Shown piece after piece: positions 51,934 through 61,325 of a DNA stretch of 64,000 nt. The stretch is from Alphaproteobacteria bacterium. GTDB taxonomy: Bacteria > Pseudomonadota > Alphaproteobacteria > Caulobacterales > Caulobacteraceae. How positions within the stretch are numbered: position 1 is the first letter of the stretch; every line of letters begins with the position of its first letter. The position numbers and the translations under genes are program-made. The stretch lies in the NCBI GenBank assembly GCA_018821435.1, contig JAHJME010000023.1, positions 25,148 through 89,147 on the forward strand. Direction: 5' to 3'. A model generated the notes under the pieces. That model did not search any database. It had not been told where the DNA came from and saw nothing but the letters and a program-made list of their open reading frames with translations.

Positions 51934-53223
51934 GTGAAGACCTTTGTGCTCGGCGCCGTTCTGGCCGCCGCCCTCGCCGCGCCCGCCTTGGCGCAGGCGC
52001 CGGCCACCACCTTCGTCCAGGCCGGCCGCGTGCTGGTCGATCCCGCCTCGGGCAAGGTCGAGACCGCCAAGACCCTGGTGATCCAAAGCGGCAGGGTCGT
52101 CCGCATCGCCGACGGCTACGTCTCCGAGCCCGGCGGCAAGGTCGTCGACCTGAAGACCAGCTTCGTCCTGCCCGGCCTGATCGACAGCCACGTCCACATC
52201 ACCAGCCAGCAGGGGCCGACGTCCCGCCTGGACGAGGTGACCGAATCCTCGGCGCAGCAGGCCATGGATGGCGCGCGCTACGCCAAGCGCACCCTGATGG
52301 CCGGCTTCACCACCGTGGCCGACCTGGGCGGCGACAACGACGCCGTCTTCGCGCTGCGCAAGGCCACCGCCCAGGACGATGTCCCCGGCCCGCGCATCAT
52401 CGCCGCCGGCTCGGCGATCTCGGTCCACGGCGGCCATGGTGACGTCAACGGCTTCCGCGAGGACGTCATGCACGTCCTGCGGCCCGGCTCGGTCTGCTCC
52501 GGCCCCGCCGACTGCAGCCGCGCGGTGCGCGAGCAGGTCTGGAAGGGCGCCGACGTCATCAAGATCACGGCCACCGGCGGCGTGTTGTCCAACACCGCCG
52601 CGGGCCTGGGCCAGCAGTTCTCCGACGAAGAGCTGAAATCGATCGTCGAAAGCGCCCACCGCATGGGCCGCCGCGTCACCGCCCACGCCCACGGCGCCGA
52701 CGGCATCGACAGCTTCCTGAAGGCCGGCGGCGACTCGATCGAGCACGGCACCTACCTCGATCCCGAGGGCATCGCCCTGATGAAGAAGAGCGGCGCCTAT
52801 CTGGTGCCGACGCTGATGGCCGGCGACTTCGTCTATCGCGTGGCCAGCGGCCCCAACAACTTCCTCACCCCCGCCCAGTCGGCCAAGGCGCTGCAGGCCG
52901 GACCGCTGATGCTGGCCATGGCGCGCCGCGCGCATGACGCAGGCGTGAAGATCGCCTTCGGCACCGACACCGGCGTCTCCGCCCACGGCGACAACGCCGG
53001 CGAATTCAGCCTGCTGGTGAAGGCGGGCCTCAGCCCGCTGGAGGCGATCCAGACCGCCACCGTCAACGCCGCCGACCACCTGCAGATCTCGGCCGTCGCC
53101 GGCAGCCTGACGCCCGGCCATTCCGCCGACCTGATCGCCGTCCAGGGCGACCCGCTGAAGGACGTCGAGGTCCTGAAGCAGGTCGGTTTCGTGATGAAGG
53201 CCGGGACCGTCTACAAGGACTGA
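51934..53223 (+). CDS. Secreted metal-dependent amidohydrolase (imidazolonepropionase-like)
   Basis: A 429-residue amidohydrolase-superfamily enzyme with signal peptide (MKTFVLGAVLAAALAAPALA). The metal motif is H86-x-H88 in DSHVHI; further ligands are K in VIKITATGGV (likely carbamylated), H in HAHGADGI and IEHGTY, and the catalytic D in FGTDTGV. The start is a GTG at 51934 with GGGGGA seven bases upstream. This group includes Xaa-Pro and Xaa-Arg dipeptidases and is typically secreted. The substrate is probably a modified peptide or amide. Confidence 0.9.
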   Translation: MKTFVLGAVLAAALAAPALAQAPATTFVQAGRVLVDPASGKVETAKTLVIQSGRVVRIADGYVSEPGGKVVDLKTSFVLPGLIDSHVHITSQQGPTSRLDEVTESSAQQAMDGARYAKRTLMAGFTTVADLGGDNDAVFALRKATAQDDVPGPRIIAAGSAISVHGGHGDVNGFREDVMHVLRPGSVCSGPADCSRAVREQVWKGADVIKITATGGVLSNTAAGLGQQFSDEELKSIVESAHRMGRRVTAHAHGADGIDSFLKAGGDSIEHGTYLDPEGIALMKKSGAYLVPTLMAGDFVYRVASGPNNFLTPAQSAKALQAGPLMLAMARRAHDAGVKIAFGTDTGVSAHGDNAGEFSLLVKAGLSPLEAIQTATVNAADHLQISAVAGSLTPGHSADLIAVQGDPLKDVEVLKQVGFVMKAGTVYKD

Positions 53224-53288
53224 CGGGAAACACAGCGACACCAAGCGTGTTTGGCGGCTCCGCCCGATGCAGGGCATAAGCCGCCGCC

Positions 53289-54449
53289 ATGATCCCCTTC
53301 ATCGACCTGCAGACCCAGCGCCAGCGCCTGGGCCAGCCCCTTGAGGACGCGATCCTCAAGGTCGTCCGCTCGGGCGCCTACATCATGGGCCCCGAGATCG
53401 CCCAGTTCGAGGCCGAGCTGGCCGCCTTCGGCCAGGCGCCGCACGCCCTGTCCTGCGGTTCGGGCACCGAGGCCCTGGTGCTGCCGCTGATGGCCTGGGA
53501 GATCGGGCCGGGCGACGCGGTCTTCTGCCCGTCCTTCACCTTCGCCGCGACCGCCGAGGCCATGCCCCTGGTGGGCGCCTCGCCGGTGTTCGTGGACGTG
53601 CTGCCGGACACCTACAACCTCGATCCCGCCAAGCTGGAGGCGGCCATCCAGGCCGTGAAGGCGGACGGCAAGCTGACGCCGCGCGCGGTCATCGCCGTCG
53701 ACCTGTTCGGCCAGCCGGCGGACTACCCGGCCATCGCCGCGATCTGCGCGACGCACGGCCTGAAGCTGATCGCGGATTCGGCCCAGGGCTTCGGCTGCAC
53801 CCTGGGCGGCCAGCACCCCCTGCGATGGGCGGACGTCACCACCACCTCGTTCTTCCCCGCCAAGCCCCTGGGCTGCTACGGCGACGGCGGCGCAGTGCTG
53901 AGCAAGGACGCCCGCTTCCACGACCTGCTGGTGTCCTTGCGCGTCCACGGCCAGGCGGTGAAGTCCGACCTCGAGGGCCGGACCTTCGACCACGACCCCA
54001 AGTACCTGAACATGCGGGTCGGCATGAACAGCCGGATGGACACCATCCAGGCCGCCGTCCTGCTCCAGAAACTGACCATCTTCGCCGACGAGATCGCCGC
54101 CCGGAACGCCGTCGCCGCCCGCTATGCCGCCGGCCTGGGCGATGTGGTCCGCGCCCCGCCGGTGATCGACGGCGGCGTCTCGGTCTGGGCCCAGTACGTC
54201 ATCGAGACCGACGACCGCGACGCCCTGGCCGCGCACCTGAAGACCGAGGGCGTGCCGACCGCCGTCTACTACCCCGTGCCGCTGCACGTGCAGGCCCCGT
54301 ACAAGGGCTATCCCCAGCCCGGCGGCCTGCCGGTGACGGAAGCCGCGGCGGAGAAGGTGCTGGCCCTGCCCATGCACGCCTACCTGACCCAGGCCGATCA
54401 GGACCACGTCATCTCGGCGATCCGCAACTACGTGAAGCGCAACGGCTAG
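53289..54449 (+). CDS. DegT/DnrJ/EryC1/StrS-family PLP aminotransferase
   Basis: A 386-residue PLP enzyme. K192 in FFPAKPLG is the Schiff-base lysine; S-G-T-E-A-L near 58-63 and the D-S-A-Q-G-F motif near 164 bind the cofactor. The family makes amino sugars from nucleotide-keto sugars for lipopolysaccharide, glycans or antibiotics. No other sugar-nucleotide gene is in the window, so the pathway is not identifiable. The start at 53289 follows a gap of 65 bases. Confidence 0.92.
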   Translation: MIPFIDLQTQRQRLGQPLEDAILKVVRSGAYIMGPEIAQFEAELAAFGQAPHALSCGSGTEALVLPLMAWEIGPGDAVFCPSFTFAATAEAMPLVGASPVFVDVLPDTYNLDPAKLEAAIQAVKADGKLTPRAVIAVDLFGQPADYPAIAAICATHGLKLIADSAQGFGCTLGGQHPLRWADVTTTSFFPAKPLGCYGDGGAVLSKDARFHDLLVSLRVHGQAVKSDLEGRTFDHDPKYLNMRVGMNSRMDTIQAAVLLQKLTIFADEIAARNAVAARYAAGLGDVVRAPPVIDGGVSVWAQYVIETDDRDALAAHLKTEGVPTAVYYPVPLHVQAPYKGYPQPGGLPVTEAAAEKVLALPMHAYLTQADQDHVISAIRNYVKRNG

Positions 54450-54488
54450 CCCGGCTTGCCACGTCCACGGCTGCATGAGAGGACTCCG

Positions 54489-54504
54489 TCAAACAAACGT
54501 TTGA
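54489..54504. promoter_or_regulatory. PsrA/FadR-like operator (TCAAAC-N4-GTTTGA)
   Basis: A perfect 6-base inverted repeat with a 4-base spacer ends 11 bases before the MDR reductase start and overlaps its ribosome-binding region. It fits the TetR-type PsrA operator pattern (CAAAC-N4-GTTTG) and would be well placed to block expression. Confidence 0.55.
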
Positions 54505-54515
54505 GGGAACGCCCG

Positions 54516-55481
54516 ATGAAAGCCGCTGTGTATTACGAGAACGGTGGGCCCGACGTCCTGAAGTACGAGGACGTCCCGGATCCCCAGTGCCATCCCAAGG
54601 GCATCGTGATCCGCGTCGAGGCGGTGTCGATCGAGGGCGGCGACACCCTCAACCGCTGGCGCGGCCCGCTGATGACCAACCCGCATGTGGTCGGCTACCA
54701 GGCCGCCGGCGAGGTGGTCGAGGTCGGTTCGGAAGTCACCAAGTTCAAGGTCGGCGACAAGGCCTGCAGCACCGGCGCCTTCGGCAGCCACGCCGAGCTG
54801 CGCGCCGTCTCGGCCGTGACCGCCTGGAAGATCCCGGCCGGCCTGGACGTCAGGCACGCCGCGGTGATCCCGGTCACCTTCGGCACCGCCGACGACTGCC
54901 TGTTCGAGTTCGGCCGGATGAAGAAGGGCGACGTCGTCCTGGTCCAGGCCGGCGCGTCCGGCGTGGGCGTGGCCGCCATCCAGCTCGCCGCGCGCGCCGG
55001 CGCTTCCATGGTGCTAGCCACCGCGTCCTCGGACGAGCGCCTGGAGAAGCTGAAGGCCATCGGCCTGACCCACGGCATCAACTACCAGACCCACGACGTC
55101 GTGCAGGAGGTGATGCGCCTCACCGACAAGAAGGGCTGCGACGTGATCGTCGACTCGGTCGGCGGGCCGACCCTGCAATCCTCGATCCTCAGCCTGGCCT
55201 ATCGCGGCCGGGTCTCGATGGTCGGCCAGGCCGGACGCGAGCCGATGACGGTGGATGTGGGCACGATGATGGGCGGCAACCGCAGCCTGTCCGGGGTGTT
55301 CCTGGGCGCCGAGATCGCCACCGATCGGGTGCAGAAGAGCATCGAGAGCCTGATCGCGCGCGTGGCGAGCGGCGAGCTCAAGGTGCTGATCGACAAGACG
55401 TTTCCGCTGTCGGAAGCGGCCGAGGCGCATCGCTACATCGAAAGCCGGAAGGCCGTTGGTCGGGTGCTGCTGATCCCCTGA
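54516..55481 (+). CDS. MDR-family zinc-independent alcohol dehydrogenase/quinone oxidoreductase
   Basis: A 321-residue medium-chain reductase. The nucleotide motif A-G-A-S-G-V-G-V-A lies near residues 145-153. The zinc ligands of true alcohol dehydrogenases are missing, which places it with quinone oxidoreductases and enoyl reductases. The start at 54516 has GAGGGA seven bases upstream. A PsrA-like operator lies directly before it, so an acyl-CoA-responsive TetR regulator may control it. Confidence 0.9.
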   Translation: MKAAVYYENGGPDVLKYEDVPDPQCHPKGIVIRVEAVSIEGGDTLNRWRGPLMTNPHVVGYQAAGEVVEVGSEVTKFKVGDKACSTGAFGSHAELRAVSAVTAWKIPAGLDVRHAAVIPVTFGTADDCLFEFGRMKKGDVVLVQAGASGVGVAAIQLAARAGASMVLATASSDERLEKLKAIGLTHGINYQTHDVVQEVMRLTDKKGCDVIVDSVGGPTLQSSILSLAYRGRVSMVGQAGREPMTVDVGTMMGGNRSLSGVFLGAEIATDRVQKSIESLIARVASGELKVLIDKTFPLSEAAEAHRYIESRKAVGRVLLIP

Positions 55482-55485
55482 GGAT

Positions 55486-55584
55486 CTAGGCCTTGCCGAA
55501 GATTTTCAGCCACAGGCCTGCCAAGCCGAGCAGGATGAACGCCCACATCGCCAGGGACAGCAATAGCGGAACGATCACTCGCAT
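55486..55584 (-). CDS. Small single-pass membrane protein (32 aa)
   Basis: A 32-residue peptide on the minus strand, starting MRVIVPLLLSLAMWAFILL and ending K-I-F-G-K-A. One hydrophobic helix spans nearly the whole peptide with positive residues at both ends. GAGAAGGG lies upstream of the ATG, close to it. It is convergent with the MDR gene, four bases away. No homology can be named; the clean membrane-helix composition argues for a real gene. Confidence 0.5.
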   Translation of the reverse strand: MRVIVPLLLSLAMWAFILLGLAGLWLKIFGKA

Positions 55585-55726
55585 ACCCTTCTCGGCCCCT
55601 CCCCCAAGGCGACTCTTGCGGCAATGATTGGCGCACAAGTCTCGGGAAGACCAGCCGATTCACGCGTCAGGATCGTCGCAGGCGATCGCTTGCAACTGTC
55701 AGGCGACATTGATGGAGACACAAGCG

Positions 55727-56557
55727 ATGCCAAAAGCCCGCAACGGCGCCGTCGAACTGGAATTCGAGACGTTCGGCGACGACCGTCCGGAGACGGTATT
55801 GCTGGTCAACGGTCTTGGTTCACAAATGACCCGCTGGCCCGTTGATTTCTGCGAGAAACTGGTCGCCCGCGGCTATCGCGCCATCCGTTTCGACAACCGC
55901 GACACCGGCCTCTCCACCTGGCCGACCGAACCCTACGTCCTGGCCGACATGGCGAACGACGCCATGGCGGTGCTGGACGCAGCAGGTGTTGCCCGCGCGC
56001 ACATCGCCGGGGTCTCGATGGGCGGAATGATCGTCCAGCGCATGGCGATCGACCACCCGGACCGCGTGCGCTCCATGACCTCGATCATGTCGGCGCCGTC
56101 GCCCGCGACCCTAACCTCGACGCCCGAGGCCGCCGCGGTGCTGAACGTCGCCCCGCCGGACCCCAAGGCCGACCACGAGGCCTTCATCGCCCACGTCATG
56201 CGCAACAACCGCACCATCGGCAGCCCCGCCTATCCCTGGACCGAGGCCGAACTGCGCGAGCGGGCCGAGGGCGAATACCGCCGGGCCTTCAACCCGCCGG
56301 GCGTGGTGCGCCAGCGGCGCGCGATCATGGCCGACGGCGACCGCGTCCCAGCTCTGAAGCAGCTCAAGATCCCCACTGTCGTCCTGCACGGGACCGACGA
56401 CCCGCTGGTCCAGCCCATCGGCGGCGAGACCACGGCCGCGGCGATCCCCGGCGCGGAGCTGCGGATGATCCCCGGCATGGGCCACGACCTGCCCCCCGGC
56501 CTGCACGAGATTTTCGCCGACGCCATCTGCGCGGCGGCGGCCCGCGCCAAAGCTTAA
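55727..56557 (+). CDS. Alpha/beta-fold hydrolase (RdmC-like)
   Basis: A 276-residue hydrolase. The nucleophile is S97 in G-V-S-M-G-G, the acid lies in G-T-D-D-P-L and the histidine in G-M-G-H-D-L-P. The N-terminal motif NGLGSQMTRW and the cap domain resemble aclacinomycin methylesterase and related carboxylic-ester hydrolases. ATG 55727 has GGAGA upstream; ATG 55712 is an equally possible start five codons earlier. Substrate unknown. Confidence 0.88.
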   Translation: MPKARNGAVELEFETFGDDRPETVLLVNGLGSQMTRWPVDFCEKLVARGYRAIRFDNRDTGLSTWPTEPYVLADMANDAMAVLDAAGVARAHIAGVSMGGMIVQRMAIDHPDRVRSMTSIMSAPSPATLTSTPEAAAVLNVAPPDPKADHEAFIAHVMRNNRTIGSPAYPWTEAELRERAEGEYRRAFNPPGVVRQRRAIMADGDRVPALKQLKIPTVVLHGTDDPLVQPIGGETTAAAIPGAELRMIPGMGHDLPPGLHEIFADAICAAAARAKA

Positions 56558-56578
56558 GTTAGAGAACGAGGAAACATC

Positions 56579-57364
56579 ATGGGACGTCTTTCCGGCCGCG
56601 TGGCCGTCATCACCGGCGCGGCCAGCGGTATCGGCCGCGCCGCCGCCAAGCTGTTCGCCGCCGAGGGCGCCAGCATGATCATCGCCGACCGCGCCGACGC
56701 CGTCGACGAGACCGCCGAGGCGATCCTGGCGGCCGGCGGCAAGGCCGTGGCGCTCAAGGGCGACGCTGGCGATGACGCCTTCGTCCAATCGCTGGTCGCC
56801 CGCGCCCAGTCCGAGTTCGGCGGCCTCGACGTCTTCTGGGCCAACGCCGGCATCTCGGGCGGCTTCGCGCCGCTGCACGAACAGACCGCCGAGTACTGGT
56901 CCGAGATCCTGCGCATCAACCTGATCGGCGCATTCCTGGGCGTGAAATATGCGTCCGAGGCGATGATCCCGAACGGCAAGGGGTCGATCATCTGCACCGC
57001 CTCGGTGGCGGGCATCCGCTCGGGCGCCGGCGGCCCGGCCTATTCGGCCTCGAAGGCGGGCGTCATCAGCTTGGTGCAGACGGCCTGCAACGAGCTGTAC
57101 GGCACCGGCATCCGGGTCAACGCCATCGCCCCCGGCCTGATCGAGACCGGCATGACCAAGCCCATCTTCGACAGCGCGCGCTCGCGCGGCAACGAGGACA
57201 AGATCGGCCAGCTGAACCCGACCACCCGCTATGGCGAGCCCATCGAGATCGCCAACGCCGCCCTGTTCCTGGCCTCGGACGACGCCTCGTACGTCAACGG
57301 CCAGACCCTGGCGGTGGACGGCGGCCTGTCGACCTCGCATCCCGTGGTGCGCCGCAAGAAATGA
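56579..57364 (+). CDS. Short-chain dehydrogenase/reductase
   Basis: A 261-residue classical SDR. The cofactor motif T-G-A-A-S-G-I-G lies near residues 12-19, N-A-G near 89, and the catalytic residues are Y155 and K159 (Y-S-A-S-K) with Ser in S-V-A-G. The acidic D after strand 2 (IIADRA) points to NAD. It lies 21 bases after the hydrolase, and its stop overlaps the phosphatase start (ATGA), so the three are likely one operon. Substrate unknown. Confidence 0.93.
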   Translation: MGRLSGRVAVITGAASGIGRAAAKLFAAEGASMIIADRADAVDETAEAILAAGGKAVALKGDAGDDAFVQSLVARAQSEFGGLDVFWANAGISGGFAPLHEQTAEYWSEILRINLIGAFLGVKYASEAMIPNGKGSIICTASVAGIRSGAGGPAYSASKAGVISLVQTACNELYGTGIRVNAIAPGLIETGMTKPIFDSARSRGNEDKIGQLNPTTRYGEPIEIANAALFLASDDASYVNGQTLAVDGGLSTSHPVVRRKK

Positions 57365-57948
57365 TCATCCTGATGCGACACGGCGAGACCTTCTGGAATC
57401 GCGAAGGCCGCATCCAGGGCCACACGGAGAGCGACCTGACGCCGCTGGGCGAGCGTCAGGCGCGCGCCATGGCCGGGCTGGCCGCCGACCTGGTGAAGCG
57501 CGACGGCGGCCAGTTCCGGCTGATCGCCAGCCCGATCGGCCGCGCCCGGCGCACCGCCGCCATGGTCGCCGAGGCCACCGGCCTGACCGTCGAGCTGGAT
57601 CCGCGGCTGATGGAGATCGGCTGCGGCGAATGGGAAGGGCGCCTGCGCTCCGAGATCGCCGACATCCACCCGGACGTCTTCAAGACGCGGGAATGGTTCT
57701 TCGGCGCGCCGGGCGGGGAGACGTTCGAAGACGTCACAGCCCGGGCCGCCGACTGGCTGGGCGCCCTGCCGCCCGAGCCCGAGCGCCGGGTGATCGCCGT
57801 GAGCCACGGCGTCTGGGGCCGGCTGGCGCGGGGCGTCTATGGCGGCCTGGCCCGGCAGGCGACCCTGGACCAGGACGTCCCGCAGGATGCGGTCTATCGT
57901 CTTCAGAACGGCCAGATCGACCGCTTTGACTGCGAGCCCGTCGAATAG
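57361..57948 (+). CDS. Histidine phosphatase family protein
   Basis: A 195-residue phosphoglycerate-mutase-like phosphatase. The catalytic R6-H7-G8-E9 motif is at the N-terminus, and H in V-S-H-G-V near residue 145 is the second active-site histidine; E in G-C-G-E-W-E completes the site. The start overlaps the SDR stop. Substrate range in this family is broad, so its role is not defined. Confidence 0.92.
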   Translation: MIILMRHGETFWNREGRIQGHTESDLTPLGERQARAMAGLAADLVKRDGGQFRLIASPIGRARRTAAMVAEATGLTVELDPRLMEIGCGEWEGRLRSEIADIHPDVFKTREWFFGAPGGETFEDVTARAADWLGALPPEPERRVIAVSHGVWGRLARGVYGGLARQATLDQDVPQDAVYRLQNGQIDRFDCEPVE

Positions 57949-57962
57949 CGATAAGGGGAGCC

Positions 57963-59672
57963 ATGCTCCGCGTTCTCTCCCTCGCCGTCGCGGCGTGCCT
58001 GATGCTGGGCGCGGCCAAGGTTCCAACCGTCGACTACCGCCTGGGCGTCGAACCCCAGGCCGGCAAGCCGCCCCTCCTGAACGTCGAGATCCGCTTCCAG
58101 GGCGACGCGGACGGCGAGACGCGGCTGGACCTGCCGGACCGTTGGGCCTCGGCGAAGGACGCCTGGCGCTATGTCTCCGATATCCAGGTCAAGGGCGCGA
58201 CGGCCGCCGAGGACGGCCCGGCCGTCCGCGTCCTGCGCCACCGCCCGAACGCCCGGATCACCGTCACCTATCGCGTCCAGACCGCCTACGACCAGGACCC
58301 GGCGGGCGTGGATGGCAATCCGTACAAGGGCCCGCTGATCCGCCCCGATTGGCTGGCCGTCATGGGCGAGTTCGCCTTCGCGGCGCCGGAGGGCCGCGAG
58401 AACCAGCCCGCTACCTTCAACTGGGGAAAGCTGCCCAAGGGCTGGCGCATGGCCTCCGACCTCGAGCATGGCCGGATGGGCCGCCCGATGGTCGTCGACG
58501 ACATCGCCCGCTCGATCACCATGGCCGGCCCCCGCGTCGCGGTCGTCGAACGTCCGATCCCCGGCGGCGTGCTGCGGTTCGCCGCGCCCGAAGGCGGCGC
58601 CTACCCCATTGAACCGTTCGCCGACGACATCGCCCGGATCGTCACCGCGCACCGCGGCTTCTGGAACGACGTGCGCGGCCCCTACTTCGTCGCCTTCGTA
58701 CCCCTCACCGCGCGCCCGACCGGCAGCTCCAGCGGCGGGACCGGCCGTGACGACGCCTTCGTGCTGTACGGCACGCCGAACGCGGGCGACCGGATGCGCT
58801 GGACTATCGCCCACGAGCACATCCACACCTGGATCCCCGGCCGCGTCGCGCGACGCCCGGACACCGACGACACCCAGGCGGCCTGGTTCAAGGAAGGCTT
58901 CACCGAGTTCTTCACCAGCCGCCTGATGCTGCGCGCCGGCTTGGTCACGCCGGCGGAGGCGGTGGCTTACATGGCCGACCAGCAGACCGCCTACGAGGCG
59001 AACCCCCAGAAGACCGCGCCCCAGGCCCGGATCAGCGCCGACTACTGGACGGATCGGAACGTCCAGCGCCTCTCCTACCAGCGCGGCCTGCTGCTGGCGC
59101 TGAAGTGGGACGAAGAGATCCGTAAGAAGACCGGCGGCAAGGCGGACCTCGACGACGTGATCCTGCGCATGCGCGACCACTACCAGCAGTTCCCGGCGGG
59201 CAAGGGGCCGGACGCCGTCACCGGCCTGGTCTCCGCCGTTTGGGTGGTCGCCGAGATCGATCTGCGCCCCGACATCGCCTGGTACGCCGACCGGGGATCC
59301 TACGTCGACCTGCCCGAGACCCTGTTCGACGGTTGCCTGGACGCCCGGGTGACGGTGACGCCGGGCTTCGATTCCGGCTTCGACCACGCGGCGTCCGCGA
59401 CCGCCGACGTGGTGAAGGGCGTCAGGCGCGGCGGCCCGGCCTGGACCAGCGGTCTGCGCGACGGCCTGCGCATCGACGCCATGGACCTGAAACCGGGCGA
59501 CATGACCCGCGAGATCATCGTGACGGTTCGCCCGGCCAGGGGCGGCAAGGCGCGCACGATCCGCTACTGGCCCTATGGCGACAACGACGTGGAAACCCGC
59601 CGGCTCCAACTCGCCGCGGGCCTGTCCGGCGAGGCCCTGGCCGCGTGCGGCCGGAAGATCGGCGGTCTCTGA
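57963..59672 (+). CDS. Secreted M61-like metallopeptidase with C-terminal PDZ-like domain
   Basis: A 569-residue exported enzyme. A short signal peptide (MLRVLSLAVAACLMLGAAK) precedes a beta-rich domain, then the zinc motif H284-E285-x-x-H288 with E311 (in KEGFTEFF) as the likely third ligand, and a PDZ-like C-terminal part (R-R-G-G-P-A-W-T-S-G-L-R-D-G). This is the M61 (glycyl aminopeptidase) layout. It lies 14 bases after the phosphatase stop. It likely acts on peptides in the periplasm. Confidence 0.88.
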   Translation: MLRVLSLAVAACLMLGAAKVPTVDYRLGVEPQAGKPPLLNVEIRFQGDADGETRLDLPDRWASAKDAWRYVSDIQVKGATAAEDGPAVRVLRHRPNARITVTYRVQTAYDQDPAGVDGNPYKGPLIRPDWLAVMGEFAFAAPEGRENQPATFNWGKLPKGWRMASDLEHGRMGRPMVVDDIARSITMAGPRVAVVERPIPGGVLRFAAPEGGAYPIEPFADDIARIVTAHRGFWNDVRGPYFVAFVPLTARPTGSSSGGTGRDDAFVLYGTPNAGDRMRWTIAHEHIHTWIPGRVARRPDTDDTQAAWFKEGFTEFFTSRLMLRAGLVTPAEAVAYMADQQTAYEANPQKTAPQARISADYWTDRNVQRLSYQRGLLLALKWDEEIRKKTGGKADLDDVILRMRDHYQQFPAGKGPDAVTGLVSAVWVVAEIDLRPDIAWYADRGSYVDLPETLFDGCLDARVTVTPGFDSGFDHAASATADVVKGVRRGGPAWTSGLRDGLRIDAMDLKPGDMTREIIVTVRPARGGKARTIRYWPYGDNDVETRRLQLAAGLSGEALAACGRKIGGL

Positions 59673-59821
59673 CGCCTCAGTTTGAGTAACTGCGGCCAAG
59701 CCTGCGACACCGTGCGTGCTGCACTGCACAAGGGGGAATGGCGCATAGAGCGCGCCACGCGGTTCCTACGGGGGTGGAACGGTGTGCGTCCTTTAACCTG
59801 TGCTGTGCGTACGTGGTGCAA

Positions 59822-60976
59822 ATGTCCGTCTCCCGCTCCCTCTCCCTGATCGCCGCCGCCATCGTCCTGGCCAGCGCCCCCGCAGCCTTCGCCGCGCCCG
59901 CGCCGGCGTCCAAGGATGCGGCCTCGATCAACGCCGGCCTCCAGGCCATGCGCGACTACAACCTCATCGTGCTCAAGGACCTGACCTCCACCTCGCAGGT
60001 GCAGGGCAAAACGTTCGTCGGCGGCAACCTGTCGGGCTCCTCGTCCAACTACGCCACAAACCCGGGCGCCCAGGCGGGCGGCACGGCGCTGACGGTCGGC
60101 GGCGCCATCACGGGCGGCGCCAAGAACATCAACAACGGCGGCGGTATCAAGGTCGGCGGCGCCCTCGAGAGCGGCGCCAACATGAACGGCGGCGGCGGGG
60201 TCCAGGCGGGCGGCAACGTCAAGTCGGTCAACGCCAACGGCGCCTCGGTCTATTCGAACGGCAACGTCACCAACACGAACGCCAAGGACATCTACTACGG
60301 CGGGACCATCGCCAGCTCGAACGGCACGAAACACGCCGGCGACCACACGACCAGCACGCTGAAGGCGGCGATCGACGCCCAGACGGCGTCGCTGAGCGCC
60401 GACGTCCTGGCGACCTCGGACTACTTCTCCGACCTCGCGACCACCAACATGATCAGCTACTCGGGCGACGGCCAGCAGGCGATCTTCAACGCCGGCACGG
60501 GCACGGGCGTGGCGGTGTTCTCGATCACCGACCTGAACGCGGCCCTGAAGAACCGCAGCCAGCTGATCTTCAACATGCCCACGGGCTACGACGCGGTGAT
60601 CGTCAACGTCGCCGGGACCAGCGTCAGCCTGCCCAGCAGCATCAACTTCAACGGGCCGACCGGCCTGGGCGCGAAGGTGATCTGGAACTTCTACGAAGCC
60701 ACCACCGTCGATCTGGGCTCCAAGTCCTGGTACGGCTCGGTGCTGGCCCCGCAGGCCCAGCTGAAGAACGGCAACTTCATCGAAGGCTCGGTGATCGTCG
60801 CCAGCATGATCCAGAACGGCGAGATCAAGATGAACGGCTTCGGCGGTTCGAACCTGATCGTCAGCCAGTTCGGCGGCGCGGCCCCGATCCCGGAACCCGC
60901 GGTCTGGACGATGATGATCCTGGGCTTTGGCGCGATCGGCACGGTGCTCCGCCGCCGCCGCGCGCTGGCCCTCTAG
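59822..60976 (+). CDS. PEP-CTERM surface protein with choice-of-anchor A domain
   Basis: A 384-residue exported protein. The signal peptide MSVSRSLSLIAAAIVLASAPAAFAA is followed by a Gly/Asn-rich choice-of-anchor A domain of about 300 residues with repeated G-G-N strands. The C-terminus (P-E-P-A-V-W-T-M-M-I-L-G-F-G, hydrophobic helix, R-R-R-R) is a PEP-CTERM sorting signal cut by exosortase. No exosortase or glycan cluster is in the window. The start at 59822 gives the clean signal peptide; an upstream ATG at 59738 is less likely. It is preceded by 149 bases without a gene. Confidence 0.93.
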   Translation: MSVSRSLSLIAAAIVLASAPAAFAAPAPASKDAASINAGLQAMRDYNLIVLKDLTSTSQVQGKTFVGGNLSGSSSNYATNPGAQAGGTALTVGGAITGGAKNINNGGGIKVGGALESGANMNGGGGVQAGGNVKSVNANGASVYSNGNVTNTNAKDIYYGGTIASSNGTKHAGDHTTSTLKAAIDAQTASLSADVLATSDYFSDLATTNMISYSGDGQQAIFNAGTGTGVAVFSITDLNAALKNRSQLIFNMPTGYDAVIVNVAGTSVSLPSSINFNGPTGLGAKVIWNFYEATTVDLGSKSWYGSVLAPQAQLKNGNFIEGSVIVASMIQNGEIKMNGFGGSNLIVSQFGGAAPIPEPAVWTMMILGFGAIGTVLRRRRALAL

Positions 60977-60979
60977 GAC

Positions 60980-61210
60980 CTAGTGCAGGGCGCCCCGGCG
61001 CCAGCTCCACGGCGGCAGGCCCTCGCGGCGCGGCGCCAGATAGCGGTACGCCGCCAGCGCCCCGAACGCCGCCGCGATCCCCAGGGCGAAGGCCCCCAGG
61101 GCGGCGGTCGAGACGCCCGCGGCTCCGAGCGGCATCCGCCCGGGCGCCATCCAATGGACCAGTTCGCCGGTCGGCGCCTCTGGGGTGAAATCCTCGGTGG
61201 GCAGGGTCAT
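60980..61210 (-). CDS. Small single-pass membrane protein (76 aa)
   Basis: A 76-residue protein starting MTLPTEDFTPEAP. A hydrophilic N-terminus of 30 residues leads to one membrane helix (about residues 35-60) and a basic C-terminus (RREGLPPW). The ATG at complement 61210 has GGAG eight bases upstream; a longer in-frame start at 61234 is weaker. It is convergent with the PEP-CTERM gene, three bases away. Function unknown. Confidence 0.65.
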   Translation of the reverse strand: MTLPTEDFTPEAPTGELVHWMAPGRMPLGAAGVSTAALGAFALGIAAAFGALAAYRYLAPRREGLPPWSWRRGALH

Positions 61211-61325
61211 GGGAATGCTCCGGCTTAGGATCACCGCTAACCCTTGGCCCCGCCGGGGGTTCCTCGCAGGCCGTCGTCCGGGTTAGAAGCAGCGCCTCGT
61301 ACTTCACGGATCGCCGCTCGGGACC

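Noticed and set aside
53228..53252. AAACAC-N13-GTGTTT inverted repeat before the DegT gene
   Set aside because: The spacer is long for an operator and no regulator or conserved partner is apparent.
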